Assembly (NCBI GenBank): GCA_003254925.1
Contig: QANZ01047971.1
Coordinates: forward strand, 62,001-126,000
Direction of reading: 5' to 3'
Length of the DNA stretch: 64,000 nucleotides
DNA from: Chamaecrista fasciculata
Taxonomy: Eukaryota; Streptophyta; Magnoliopsida; Fabales; Fabaceae
Below, piece by piece: positions 35,592-47,200 of this stretch. The notes under the pieces were generated by a model. The model searched no databases. It saw only the letters and a list, made by a program, of their open reading frames with translations, and was not told the origin of the DNA. Made by a program: the position numbers and the translations under genes. Position 1 is the stretch's first letter. Each line of letters opens with the position of its first letter.

Positions 35592-35852
35592 TAGTAAACT
35601 AATAATTTGGTCTCTAAAAGATTACCGAATTGATAATTCGGTCCTTGAAAAATTAAAATGTATTATTTAGTCCTTGAAAGATCAAAACGGTATACTAATT
35701 AGTCTTTTCATGAAATAAATAGTATACCATTTTAATCTTTCAAGAACTAAAAAGTACATCATTTTGATCTTTCAAGGACTAGATGTGTATTTTAATCTTT
35801 CAGGGACTGGGATGTCAACTGATTTTTCAAAGACCAAATAGTTAGTTTACTC
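35592..35852. mobile_element. 261-bp inverted-repeat MITE, 9-bp TSD
   Basis: Ends TAGTAAACTAATAATTTGG and the inverted TAGTTAGTTTACTC. The flanking 9-mers TATTTTTTT at 35583-35591 and 35853-35861 are identical but low-complexity. It is similar to the element at 24616-24873. Confidence 0.78.
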
Positions 35853-35861
35853 TATTTTTTT

Positions 35862-36230
35862 AATTTTCAATTGTTAATAATTATTAAATTTAAATTAATC
35901 CATGCAAAGCACACTAGTATTTATAAATATCTTAAGCTCTAGTCTCATAAGGATTATTTAACCTATACCCACAAGGATAAAATGCCCAAATATTTAATTT
36001 TTTATTCTACTAATAATAATACATAACTCTAATAGTAGTAATAAACTAAATACAAAGCAACTAAAAAAAATTACAATTTTCCAATTCAATCGCTGCTGAT
36101 ATGGTCATTTTTGCAAAACATTTTTTGCGGACATGTAATAGAAATCCTCATGAGATCAAGTAGACCCATCTTAACTAGTTCATTAACTAGTAAGAACTCC
36201 AATTTCAAAGAAAATACACTCTTAAAGACT
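35862..36230. other. AT-rich intergenic sequence
   Basis: No gene recognised. Confidence 0.55.
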
Positions 36231-37220
36231 TTAGGTGTGTTTGGATTAGAAGTAGGTAATGAAATGATGATTTTATGTAATGAAATGGTAATGAGAAAAT
36301 TATGTAATGAAAATGGTGTTTGGATTAGTTTGAGATGTAATGAAAAAAATAGGATGTGAAATTATGAAAAATGGTATGTAATGATTGTGGTTGGTTGAAA
36401 TAAATATATGGTTTTTTCAAAATTGTATAGGGGTAGAATTGATAATTGATAATGGAAATAGATAGAAATAAAAAAAATAATATTTTGACTTTTTAGTTGT
36501 GGTGGTTATGAAATGAAATGGTAATGAAATTATCTCGGAATTTGTACTAGATGTGAATATTTGTAATGAAAGTTGGAGTAGTACTATGTAATGAAATGAA
36601 AGGACCAAAATGTAAATAACATGAAAATTTTTAAAAGCCTACCATTTGGTCTATGATTTTATATAAATTGAACGAATCGGTCCTTACGAAAGTGAAATAT
36701 ATCTCTTGACCCGTAAAAAATTGCATTCATCAATGATTGAGTTTCTATATTGCAAACTTTCCTCCAAAAAATAAATTGAAGGACCAAAATGTTATCCACG
36801 AAAAAAATGTGGGACCAAAAATTATATATTAATCAAAACGGTTTGTCTTTTTGCGGATAATAATATGACCGTTGATCTTCACTCATGAGCACATCGCACC
36901 ATCCACTCTTCTTCCACTATCTGCCTCTCTCGTATACCCATATATATACTGCAGGAGAGACCAAAATGTATATTTTTGACGTCTGAATATATATNAAAAA
37001 TAATGAGTGGAGAGAGAAAGTTGTAAGTGTAATAAATGAGGGTATTGAAAATTACTATTTTGCTAAATAGTTTTTTTATATTTGTATTAGAGTATAGGTA
37101 ATTATAGGTATTTGAGTAGGGGTATGTTAGTAATTGGGTATGAAATATATAATGAAATGAGTTTGTAATGAAGTGATATTTTTGAATGACTTTATAATTA
37201 GAAAACAAACACCCATATAG
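36231..37220. repeat. AATGAAATG-rich MITE-like block
   Basis: The left end GTGTGTTTGGATTAGAAG and the right end TTAGAAAACAAACAC are loosely inverted. The body is rich in GTAATGAAATG. An unresolved base lies at 36995. The ends are imperfect and no duplication was confirmed. Confidence 0.45.
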
Positions 37221-37508
37221 CACTGTAGCTTAAGTTATGTAATGAAAATGAAGATAATAAAAAGATAATGAAAATATAATGTTAAGACAAAGGCCCTTTG
37301 TTTCCTTTTCAAGTGTGGAAGGAAGAAAGTTTGTTTGTTGGTTTTGATAGACTCTTTCCTTTTGTGTATGTCTTTTACTTTTGTCTAGTATATATGTGGA
37401 AGGTTCAGTGGTGGTTGAAAATTGAAGCAGCCAAAACAGTACCTATATAGCCTATTAGGCTATTACCAAGCTAGGCTATTAACTAATAGGAGTGGCCCAA
37501 ATAATAAA

Positions 37509-38613
37509 GGCTAAAGTGTAAATTTCGTCCTATAACTTTGTTGCAGTTCCTAAATCAGTCCTATAACTTTTTTTTGTCTTGAATTTGGTCCTGTAACTTT
37601 GCTCCAGTTCCCAAATCAGTCCTATAATTTTTTTTGTCTCGTATTTGGTCCTATATCTTTGCTCCAGGTCCCACATCAGTCCTATATCTTTTTTTTGTCT
37701 CAGTTTTGGTCCCATATGTTTTGAAAACCTCCCACCGTTAGTCCTCCGTCTATTTTCAATTACAGTTTAGTTTTGAAAACTTCAAGTCCATTTTACTTTA
37801 GTCCCTGACTATCAAAATGAAAGTGAAAGAGCATCCCTGAAGATTCTCAAACCTTATATATCTTGGTCCCTAATCCATGAATTCTTCATGGAATAGAAAT
37901 GCAAAAACAACACAAATTAAAGCAGGAAAACGTACAGAAATCGCCGGGAAACTCAAGAATTCATCCAAAAACCTTTCGAAAATCCAAACTTTTGAGGAGG
38001 GAGGTGATAGAAGAAATGTAAGAAATTTTAGAACTTCTCTCTCGGAATCATCAAATGTAAGGGAATCACCAAATGTAAGAGATTTCAGTGAGAATTGGGG
38101 TTTCTGGATGAGTTTTTGAGTTTCTCGGTGATTTCCGTACGTTTTTCGGTGGGTTTTAAATTTTCTGCATTTTCAGTTATGGTCCCTCTGTCATTTGCTT
38201 TAATTTGTGTTGTTTTTGCATCTCTATGGCCATTTCATGAAGAATTCATGGATTATGGACCAATATGTAAGGTTTGAGAATCTTCAGGGATGCTCTTTCA
38301 CTTTCATTTTGATAGTCAGGGACTAAAGTGAAAGGGACTTGAAGTTTTCAGGACTAAACTGTAATTTAAAATAGACGGAGGACTAACGGTGGGAGGTTTT
38401 CAAAACATATGAGACCAAAACTGAGACAAAAAAAGATATAGGACTAATTTGGGACCTGGAGCAAAGATATAGGACCAAGTACGAGACAAAAAAAGTTATA
38501 GGACTGATTTGGGAACTGGAGCAAATTTACAGGACCAAATTTGAGACAAAAAAAGTTAGAGGACTAATTTGGGAACTGCATCAAAATTACAGGACCAAAT
38601 TCGCACTTTAGCC
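37509..38613. mobile_element. Mutator-like inverted-repeat element
   Basis: The exact 9-bp duplication AATAATAAA lies at 37500-37508 and 38614-38622. The ends GGCTAAAGTGTAAATTTCG and GAATTT/CGCACTTTAGCC are inverted. The arms of about 400 bp carry repeated TTTGGTCCTATA...TTTGTCTC phrases. The centre (about 37890-38180) includes CAACACAAATTAAAGCA and its inverted copy. The short frames are not convincing proteins. Confidence 0.92.
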
Positions 38614-38890
38614 AATAATAAATAAGTAGAGTAGAAAATAATGAGTAACGATATCTCGTAAATATTTTTTTAAAGAATATTATACGAAGAATTAGACTTT
38701 TCAAAAATTTTAGATTTAAATTATTAGATCATATCTTAAAATTTGTATATAGAAATTAAAAATACTTTATACTTATTTTATTGTATTTATTTTCCATAAA
38801 TAAAGTGACTTTTTTGTGTGATTTTAATTTTTCACGAGATAACAAAGGTTTCTTTCTAACAATAATATCTATTGTGGATAATAATAATTT

Positions 38891-39377
38891 GGTCAAAGTG
38901 TCATGCGTATGGAATAGATTTTAAATTGGTCTTTTATCTTTTATTTATTTCAAATTAGTCCTTCATCTTTCCATAATATTTTAAATTAGTCCCAAAGTTA
39001 TATATTTATCATTTCAAGTTCAAATACAACAAATTCATAACTGTAAGTTTCTTTTAACGAGTATTGTGTGACTATCAACAAACGAGATTAAATTGAGTCT
39101 CAAAAGTTAGTCACTCGTTTAACGGTCAAATAAGTGAAATTGATCCTATGATCTCTCTTATTTCAACTTCGAATGAAAGGAGTTTGAAACTATATGCTAA
39201 TTCTTGAAGAATTATTTTTTGCTCAATTAAGATCGTTAATAAATAAGGTCAATTCACGTCTCAAAAGTAGATTTGAGACCAATTTGAAATATCAAGGAAA
39301 GATATAATACCAATTCAAAACAAATGAAAGATAAAAGACTAATTTGAAATTTACTCCATACATAATAGACTTTGGCT
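38891..39377. mobile_element. Inverted-repeat element of the foldback family
   Basis: Starts GGTCAAAGTG and ends GACTTTGGCT. The flanking 9-mers TAATAATTT (38882-38890) and TACTAATTT (39378-39386) match at 8 of 9. Inside are ACGAGT and ATCAACAAACGAG phrases as in 7856-8792 and 41197-41996. Confidence 0.7.
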
Positions 39378-39386
39378 TACTAATTT

Positions 39387-41187
39387 TATTCATAGTAGAT
39401 ATTTTATTTAAGGATTAATGAATGATCATAGAAGGTTAACATCGGAACACTCGTCACTTTCAAGAAACCTTTATACCTCACTCTTGTCTCTTATAATTGA
39501 TAACAAAAGGTTTTTTTCGAAAAAAAATCAATGAATTGTAAAATCATTTAAAAAAGAGAGAATAAATTGCTGAAAATTCAGACCTAAAGATAAGGAGAGG
39601 GAAGGTGGGCAACGAAGTTGAATGATTGAAGGAAAGAAAAAAGTGTAGAAATAGTCAGAAAAAGCATGATAAAAGGGAAACTTTATGGCCATCCATCCAT
39701 CGTAACTCTTTGGAATGGAATGGAAGGAACATCATTTTAAATTCATATCACATGCAAATCTATATATACAGATTCTTTCTTTCTTGTGCCCCTAATTTCT
39801 AGCAAAGTGCCACACTTTTCTTTTCTTTTTTGCCAAAAATATTTTTTTAGTCCTCATACTTTACATTAACTATCAATTTTGTCCATAATCTTTTTTTTTT
39901 CCGGTTAATTTTATTCTCAAAGTTTCACATTTTGTTTAATTTTATTCTTTGATCAACTTATCTCAATAAATTAACGACATATTTTATCTTATTTTTCAAT
40001 CTGAATTAATATTTGAGTTTTTTTATCAATTTTATATTACATATCATTTAGTCGCATAAATGCTATCATTAATATTTAATTTAAATAAAAATAAATGATA
40101 AAATTGATCAAACTGTAAAATATTGAAGACAAAATTAACCCTAAAAAATATTAAGGACAAAATTGATAATTGATGTAAATAGGATAAATAAAATATCTAT
40201 ATTTAATATGAATTTAAAATTTTATATTATAAATTTAAGTTTAAGTCAGAATCTGAAAATCTATAAAAATACAAAATTGATTAAAATAAATTTTATGTTA
40301 GTAAAGAATAATTTATTCTAAATTTTTTTAAAATATGCAGTTTAGAAAATTATTTTTTATACTCTTATTATAAGATGTACTAATTAAATAAAGACATGAG
40401 TCATTCTTATAATAAATCATGATAGAGAATGGATGCAAAAGAAAACTTTTTTAATGAGCAATAATAAAATAGAGAGTATAGATAAAATATATAATTTGAA
40501 AAAATATTTAACCAAGCTTTTTCTTTAATTTTGTTGCTAAATATTTGTTCCTAGGTTGAATTATATATATATAATATATAATCTTGTTGGGGTCCACATC
40601 ACATATTCGCATGCTTGTGTAGAAAATGAAAGGAGAGATAGCGTTTTGTTTTGTTTTGCCGTACAAGCTAATGAACTATCAAGACTTTGGCAGTAGGAAA
40701 AGATAAGGAAATTAAAAGACCTCACTTGGCAGCAATTGTTGAACTACACATACCAAATCCATATTATCACAAAAAGTTTGGAACTTTTTTTTTTAATGTT
40801 GTTAATAGATTATTAATTATTAAATGATACGTGTTTAAGAATATCATAATTTTTTTCTTACAATTAATCATACAAAAATCTTGTCACATTCTTATTTTAT
40901 ATGATAAAACTAATACAAAAAATATATAATTATGTTCTTTTATTAGTCACCACCAACATTATTTATTCAACACTATCTGTCTATTAATTTCATACTCTTA
41001 AATGATGATACCTAAATTTACATCTACCCAACTAATTTAAAGAATTTATTTTCGGTATTTTTGCAGCATTAAATAATTAGTATTAATTTAATTAATATTT
41101 AGGGTACACGGTTTATATATATATATATGTTACATAATTTAGTTTTATTTTTGTACGTATAACTCTTTAGTCTTGAAAATGACAGCT
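39387..41187. other. AT-rich intergenic region
   Basis: No gene. An inverted repeat lies at about 39848-40190 (AGTCCTCATACTTTACATTA and GGACAAAATTGATAATTGAT), probably another worn MITE. Short (AT)n runs occur near 40560 and 41115. Confidence 0.6.
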
Positions 41188-41196
41188 TTAAATTTT

Positions 41197-41996
41197 GGTC
41201 AAAATTTCAATTTGGTCTCTAATGTCTTCCTAATATCTTTTTGTTTCATTTTCGTCTTAAATATTTCTTAACAATTGTTTTCTAGTCCCTATTGTTTTCA
41301 AATAAGTTCTATGATTGGTCCCTCACTACTGAATATGGTCATATCTCTTTTGTTTCAAATCTGAATATGACAAAATTAAAGTTATGAGTTACTCTTGATG
41401 TGTTTTTTCTCTAGTTAGTTGGGACTGTCGACAAATAGAGTCAAATTAAACGTGAAATCAAGCATGAAAGTAGGCTATTCTTGTTTCAAGTTGTAAAAAA
41501 CAAACAAAATTAGAGCTAAGAGTTACTCTTGACGAGTTTTTTCTTCATCTAGTTTGGATCGTCGACAAACAAGATCGAATAGGGCTTCGAATGGGGTTTG
41601 GTCAAAACACCAATGCTAGCTTTTAAAGTATTATTTAATCTTGTTTGCTGACGACTCCAGCTGGACAAAGAAAGAACTCATCATGAGTAACTCGTAGTTT
41701 TATTTTGTTGCATTCGGACTTAAAACGAGAGAGAAACGACTAACTTCATATAACAAACAGCTCAATTTTGAGCCCAATTTTATATCTAATTTAACCTCAT
41801 TTGTTAATGACCTCGACCGGATAGAGAAAAAAATTTGTCAAGAATAATTTATAGCTTCAATTTCATCGTATTTAGACTTGAAACAAAATAATTATGATCA
41901 CATTCAGAAATTGAGTACCAAAACGGAGCTGCTGAAAATCATAAAGACCAAAACAAAATTTAGAGTAAATATTAGAGACCAAATGAGGTTTTGACC
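41197..41996. mobile_element. 800-bp inverted-repeat element, 9-bp TSD
   Basis: The exact duplication TTAAATTTT lies at 41188-41196 and 41997-42005. The ends GGTCAAAATTTCAATTTGG and AATGAGGTTTTGACC are inverted. The body matches the theme of 7856-8792 (ACTCTTGACGAGTTTTTTC, GTCGACAAAC). Confidence 0.9.
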
Positions 41997-42005
41997 TTAA
42001 ATTTT

Positions 42006-42990
42006 TTTTCTCTAATTAAAAAGGGCCAAATACTCAAATTTGTCCCAAAAAGTATAGGATAGATTTCAAATTAGTCCTAAATGTTTCAATTATTTTAGAT
42101 AGGTCCAATATGTTTCAATAATTTTTCACTATTAGTCTCAAACTACTAAATATAATCATATTTTGAATGTGACGAGTCTAGAGCTACGGGTTGTTTTTTA
42201 CGAGTCTTATTTCATCCAGTTGAGGCTATTAACAAGAGTCAAATCGAGTCACGAAAGTGGGTCGCTCGTTTCATAGTTAAACAAATAAAGTTGTTCATAT
42301 TTCAAGTTTGAATGCAACGAGTTCGAACAGTGTTACTCTGTAGGAAAAATATCAGATATCTCAATTTGGTCCCTCAATAAAATTATTATATTTAATTTTT
42401 TTAAAAAATATAATTATAATTAATTTAATCCTTTTACTTAAATATTAATTTAATTTTACGACAAATATATTTTTTAACCTCAAATCCTTAAATAGAATAT
42501 CAACAAAATTTAATACATCAAATTTATCATTAAATCTCAATCAGTATCTTTAATTAAAAAGATTATCTTTAAAGAATTGCATTGAGACGAATAACATATT
42601 TTAAAATAACTAATTAATTTAATCTAAAATTAAAAAATCAAAATCAAAATCTGTGTTTGACGCCTTTGAAAATAAGCATGCTAGTCAAGTCTAATATATT
42701 CAAGAAGATTAGAAAATGCAAAACCAAATGAAAGTGAAGAAGAAGGAAGCAATAATATAATACTGTAGTTTCACACAGTTAGCTTAAATAATTTGCTTTT
42801 GTCCATATGGAACCTAGAAACATCATCATGATCATCATCTAATCAAAGTTTAACCTCTAATCTCAACCATATCAGATTTAGAAGAAAGAAAAAGAGCCTG
42901 AAGAAGAGCTTTTATGTAAATAACTTAAAATACTATATCAGAATACTAAAAACTCCAACTTTTTGTTAGATAATAAGTTTACAAATTATT
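42006..42990. other. Intergenic, with a truncated foldback-family arm
   Basis: About 42027-42370 starts GGGCCAAATACTCAAATTTG and has ACGAGTC, GGCTATTAACAAGAGTC phrases, but no right arm is seen. The rest is AT-rich and includes the 3' flank of the receptor kinase. Confidence 0.5.
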
Positions 42991-42995
42991 GCTAT

Positions 42996-45900
42996 CTAAA
43001 TAACCATACCAGACCCTTTGATCCCCTTCAAAAACTCAAGCACTTGAAGCATATTGGGTCTATTTGCAGGATTCTCAGAGAGGCAAACACAAGCAATCTG
43101 CAGCATCTGGAGCATCATCTGCTTTGAATCTGCATCCAGGACCGTTGGATCAAGAACATCAGCAGCTTGTCCTTTCTTGATCTTCAAGAAAACCCACCCC
43201 ACCAGATTCCCACCTTCAATGTCCTTAAAATCAGGACCAGTTGGCTCTTTCCCTGTCAGCAATTCAAGCAGAATGACCCCAAAACTATAGACATCTCCTC
43301 TTGTTGTGGACCTTCCACTTTGTCCATATTCTGGTGGAATGTAACCAAATGTCCCAGCAATGTCGGTGGTGATATGAGTCTCACACGCACTTATAAGCCT
43401 CGCGAGCCCGAAATCCGCAACTTTCGGCTCGAAATCTTGGTTCAACAAGATGTTGCTAGCTTTGATGTCCCTGTGAATGATGTGGGGGATGAAGCCATGA
43501 TGAAGGAAAGCTAGTCCTCTGGCTGCTCCTACTGCAACTTTGTACCTTTTCTTCCAGTCAAGGATTTCAAGGGCTCCCCTTGTGGTTTTATTTCTCAGCC
43601 AAAGATCCAAGCTTCCATTCACCATGTATTCATACACAAGGAGTTTTTCTTCACCCATGGAGCAATATCCGAGCAGCGGAACAAGATTTTCGTGTTTCAC
43701 CTTGCCTAATGTTTCCATTTCTGCCATGAATTCGCGGTGACCCTGTGTTTTGGCTTCACTCAGCTTCTTAACAGCTACTACTTTGCCATTGGGTAAAGTG
43801 GCCTTGTATACAGTCCCAAAACCACCATCTCCAATTATGTTTGTCTTGCTGAAGTTGCCAGTAGCTTGAAGGACGTCCACCAGAGTTAGTTTCAGAAGAG
43901 GTTGCTCGAACATTGCTATGTTTATACTCAACGGTTCCTTTGATCTGCTACCACTCAAGAAATACAGATTTTGATCCACATAGTTGTTTAGTTTGTGTTC
44001 CTCGAGTTCTTCCGGATCATTTTGTCTTCTGCTGATGTATCTGTGCAGAAGAAAAGCAATGCTCAGAATCATTAGTATGAATGTAGCGGCAATTCCAGCA
44101 AGCTTCCATGCATTGAAGAATGTGAACCTATTGATAGGACAATCTACACCCAAGCTCAGCCCACAAAGATTTGTATTCCCAAAAAAACTAACTCTGGATA
44201 GGTTCTGGCAAATACCACTTTTCGGTATAGGTCCTTCCAATCTGTTTAGGGACAAATCAAGATACTTCAGATTGGCCAAGCTGCAAATTTCCTCTGGAAT
44301 CTTACCATACAACTTGTTCCCAGACACATCAAGATGCTCCAGTTGCACTAAACTACCGAGTTGCGAAGGAATGTCTCCAGAGAACATATTTCCATGAAGA
44401 TCCAAAATTGACAAGTATGATAAGTTTCCCAAGGATCTCGGCAAATCACCATTGAAATGATTATCACTTAAGTTCATTGTCTCAATCCTCCATATCATGG
44501 AACCAGAAAAGAGCTCCCCAACTTGACCAGAAAGCCTATTCTGCTGCACATAAAGCCCGACAAGATTTTGTACACTGGATAGAGAAGATGGAAGCTGGCC
44601 ACTGAGCTCATTGGAGCTCAAGTCCAAGTGAGTCAGCTCTTTCATGTTCCGAAAACAATCCGGAATTGGACCAGACAACTTGTTTCCTGTCAAATTCACC
44701 TTCACCAGAGTAATCAGTTTCCCTAAACTTCCTGGGATTGGACCTGTGAGCTGATTATGTCCCAGATATAGCCCTTGTAGTTTGCGGGAACCTTCAAGTT
44801 CTGGTGGAATAGAACCTGACAATAAGTTACTAGACAAATCCAGAGTTGAAAGATTTGTCAGGCGAAATAGCGAACCTGGGATACTCCCAGAAAGCATGTT
44901 GTTATTGATCCAAAGATCCACCACAGCCACACAGCTCCCCAGTTCATCTGGTATAGTCCCAGACAATCTATTGTGAGAGAGATCAAACATACCAACATGT
45001 TGAAGAAAGCTCAAATCTGGGATGGTAATTTGTCGAAAATAAGTAGATGGCTTGGCAGGAATAGATCCAGAAAGATTATTATAGGACAAAACAAGGCACT
45101 GCAATTGGCTTAACTCAACCAAATTATCTGGAATAGATCCATTTAGTCGATTACTTCCAAGGTCCAAAGTTGTCAGCGAAACACAGTTGCCAAGCTCGGT
45201 TGGAATACTTCCTTCAAGTAGATTTCCATTCAGATTAAGAACAGAGAGGCCTGTGAGACTTCCAATTTCCTTAGGTATAGAACCAGTCAGTAGATTGTTA
45301 CTCAGAACAAGCCTCTGTAAAATCTCTGCATTTCCAATCACTACCGGAAGAAAACCGTCCAATCGGTTATTAGCAGCCGAAAATTCCATCAAATTCGATG
45401 AGTTCCATAGGCTTGAAGGTATCTTTCCACTAAAATTGTTTGAGTCAAGGTCAAGCACCATCAAAGGAAGCTCTGTAAGGTACTGTGGTATAGAACCAAA
45501 AAACTGATTCTTCATCAAAGCTAACTGGGTAAGATTCTTACACTTAACAAATGCTTTCTCAATTGTACCAGAAAGGAAGTTATCATCAAGATAGATCTCA
45601 GCGAGTGAAGCAGCATTACATAGCTCATCAGGCACGTGACCTGTCAGCAAATTATGGCTCAGACTGAGATGCTCAAGTGAAGAGCAATTCCCAAGCTCAC
45701 GAGGAATTTTCCCAGAAAAGCGATTCTGGGAAAGCAAAAGCACATCAATGAGATTCCACTTGCCAAGCCAAGCCGGCAAAGGCCCACGAAATTGATTCCT
45801 ATCAGCTATAAATGATTTCATGGGAAGCTCAGAAAGCTCTTCTGGCAATGACCCAGAAAGCGAGTTGAAAGAAAGAATCACAGAATCCAAGTTCTTACAA

Positions 45901-46907
45901 TTCCCAAGCTCAGATGGTATAGACCCACTAAGCTGCGTGTAAGCAAGGTTCAATATTCTCAGATTCTTCAACTTCCCAATAAACCTTGGGATAGAACACT
46001 TCAAGGGATTGTAAGAAAGGTCAAGTTGACGCAACGACTTCAGATTCGACATTTCATAAGGCAAAGGACCTTCTAAAAAACAATACGGTGCGAAAAACAA
46101 TTCAAGCCGCGAAAGATTTCCAATCTCAGGAGGCAGTCTACCTTTAAAATCATTATCTCCAAAATAAAACGCAGTCATGTTTCTTAAGTTACTGATTTCC
46201 GGAGGCAGTGAACCAGAAAACGAATTGTTCGAGACGTCCAGAGAAATCAAAGACAGAGTTCCAGTGAATAAAGCTAAGGGAAGAGAACCTGAGAGAAGAT
46301 TGTTGCTAAGGTCAAGAGACTCAAGTTTCGTCAGGTTTCCGATGCTTTCCGGTACGTTTCCGGTGAGGGAGTCACCGGAGAGGTCGAGAGTTCGGAGATT
46401 TCTCAGTGACGTCAGCTCCGGTAAAATATTCCCGGCGAACGAGTTGCCTCCAAGTCTAAGAGTTTCAAGGCGAGAAAGAGAACCGAGCTCGTTAGGAATC
46501 TCACCGGAAAGCTGATTACTCCTAAGGTCAAGCTCCTTCAAGTTTCGCAGATTGCCTATCTCTGAAGGAATCTCACCGAAGAAACCATTGGAGGATAAGT
46601 TGAGAACAACGAGGCTGGTGAGTGAGAAGAGTGAAGAAGAGAGAGGGCCTTTAAGGGACTGAAATGGAAGAGAGAGCGAGGTGACTCGGTCGAGTTTGCA
46701 AATAACGCCGACCCAGTTACAGTGAGGGGTTGAGGGATTCCATGAAAGAAGAAGATTCTGTGAGTTTTCGATACTGGCTTTGAACAAAAGGAGGTGATTC
46801 CTTTCTGGGTTTTCTTCATTCTGGTTTGTAATGGCGGTGGTGAGTAGAAAACAGAGATGAAATGCGAGAAGGAAGCGAAGCAGAGGAGTAAACGACGTCG
46901 TCGTCAT
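42996..46907 (-). CDS. EMS1: LRR receptor-like serine/threonine kinase, EMS1/EXS type
   Basis: Plasma-membrane receptor kinase; EMS1 in Arabidopsis perceives the small protein TPD1 and specifies anther tapetum. Single 1303-codon exon, stop TAG at 42996-42998. Residues 1 to about 26 are a signal peptide (LLRFLLAFHLCFLLTTA). An LRR N-terminal cap with SWNPSTPHCNWVGVIC follows, then about 30 LRRs to about residue 900. The stretches SYNPLKCSIP, LMVLDLDSNNFSGKIPSSLW and LSYNNLSGSIPAKPSTYF are typical of EMS1. The membrane span is about 935-957 (AGIAATFILMILSIAFLL). The juxtamembrane FVDQNLYFLSGSRS-like segment and IAMFEQPLLKLT precede the kinase, with GDGGFGTVYKA near 1024, the VAVKKL lysine near 1046, HRDIKASN near 1146 and DFGLAR near 1165. 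All catalytic residues are present, so it should be active. It is about 110 residues longer than Arabidopsis EMS1. No introns or breaks. Confidence 0.96.
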   Translation of the reverse strand: MTTTSFTPLLRFLLAFHLCFLLTTAITNQNEENPERNHLLLFKASIENSQNLLLSWNPSTPHCNWVGVICKLDRVTSLSLPFQSLKGPLSSSLFSLTSLVVLNLSSNGFFGEIPSEIGNLRNLKELDLRSNQLSGEIPNELGSLSRLETLRLGGNSFAGNILPELTSLRNLRTLDLSGDSLTGNVPESIGNLTKLESLDLSNNLLSGSLPLALFTGTLSLISLDVSNNSFSGSLPPEISNLRNMTAFYFGDNDFKGRLPPEIGNLSRLELFFAPYCFLEGPLPYEMSNLKSLRQLDLSYNPLKCSIPRFIGKLKNLRILNLAYTQLSGSIPSELGNCKNLDSVILSFNSLSGSLPEELSELPMKSFIADRNQFRGPLPAWLGKWNLIDVLLLSQNRFSGKIPRELGNCSSLEHLSLSHNLLTGHVPDELCNAASLAEIYLDDNFLSGTIEKAFVKCKNLTQLALMKNQFFGSIPQYLTELPLMVLDLDSNNFSGKIPSSLWNSSNLMEFSAANNRLDGFLPVVIGNAEILQRLVLSNNLLTGSIPKEIGSLTGLSVLNLNGNLLEGSIPTELGNCVSLTTLDLGSNRLNGSIPDNLVELSQLQCLVLSYNNLSGSIPAKPSTYFRQITIPDLSFLQHVGMFDLSHNRLSGTIPDELGSCVAVVDLWINNNMLSGSIPGSLFRLTNLSTLDLSSNLLSGSIPPELEGSRKLQGLYLGHNQLTGPIPGSLGKLITLVKVNLTGNKLSGPIPDCFRNMKELTHLDLSSNELSGQLPSSLSSVQNLVGLYVQQNRLSGQVGELFSGSMIWRIETMNLSDNHFNGDLPRSLGNLSYLSILDLHGNMFSGDIPSQLGSLVQLEHLDVSGNKLYGKIPEEICSLANLKYLDLSLNRLEGPIPKSGICQNLSRVSFFGNTNLCGLSLGVDCPINRFTFFNAWKLAGIAATFILMILSIAFLLHRYISRRQNDPEELEEHKLNNYVDQNLYFLSGSRSKEPLSINIAMFEQPLLKLTLVDVLQATGNFSKTNIIGDGGFGTVYKATLPNGKVVAVKKLSEAKTQGHREFMAEMETLGKVKHENLVPLLGYCSMGEEKLLVYEYMVNGSLDLWLRNKTTRGALEILDWKKRYKVAVGAARGLAFLHHGFIPHIIHRDIKASNILLNQDFEPKVADFGLARLISACETHITTDIAGTFGYIPPEYGQSGRSTTRGDVYSFGVILLELLTGKEPTGPDFKDIEGGNLVGWVFLKIKKGQAADVLDPTVLDADSKQMMLQMLQIACVCLSENPANRPNMLQVLEFLKGIKGSGMVI

Positions 46908-47200
46908 AGCGATATATGGGTGAGAAAAGAGGAGATTTTTTGAGCTAGAGGAAAATGGTGAAGTAGATTGAAGGAGAAAATGGCATTGTGGAATCAGAGA
47001 GAAGAAGAAGAAGAAGAAGAAGGAGAAGAAGCATGGAAGGCATTGCCGAAAACGAAATGCGAAAAAGAGAGAGGGAAAGAAGTAGTGAAGAGTGCCAAAA
47101 GAAGTTATGTGTCAGAAGTGCAAAACGCACCTCACGTGACTTTGAACATCCGTAACGGCAAATTCAGTCGTTATTTGTAAACAAGTCCCTCTACTCTCAA
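46908..47200 (-). promoter_or_regulatory. Probable leader and proximal promoter of the EMS1-type gene
   Basis: Next to the start codon. It includes a GAA-rich repeat (about 47000-47030) and a TCACGTGA box at about 47132. No TATA box is firmly identified. Confidence 0.4.

Noticed and set aside
45187..46515. Plus-strand frames of 60-137 codons over the receptor kinase
   Set aside because: They are shadows opposite the LRR coding sequence, caused by repeat periodicity.
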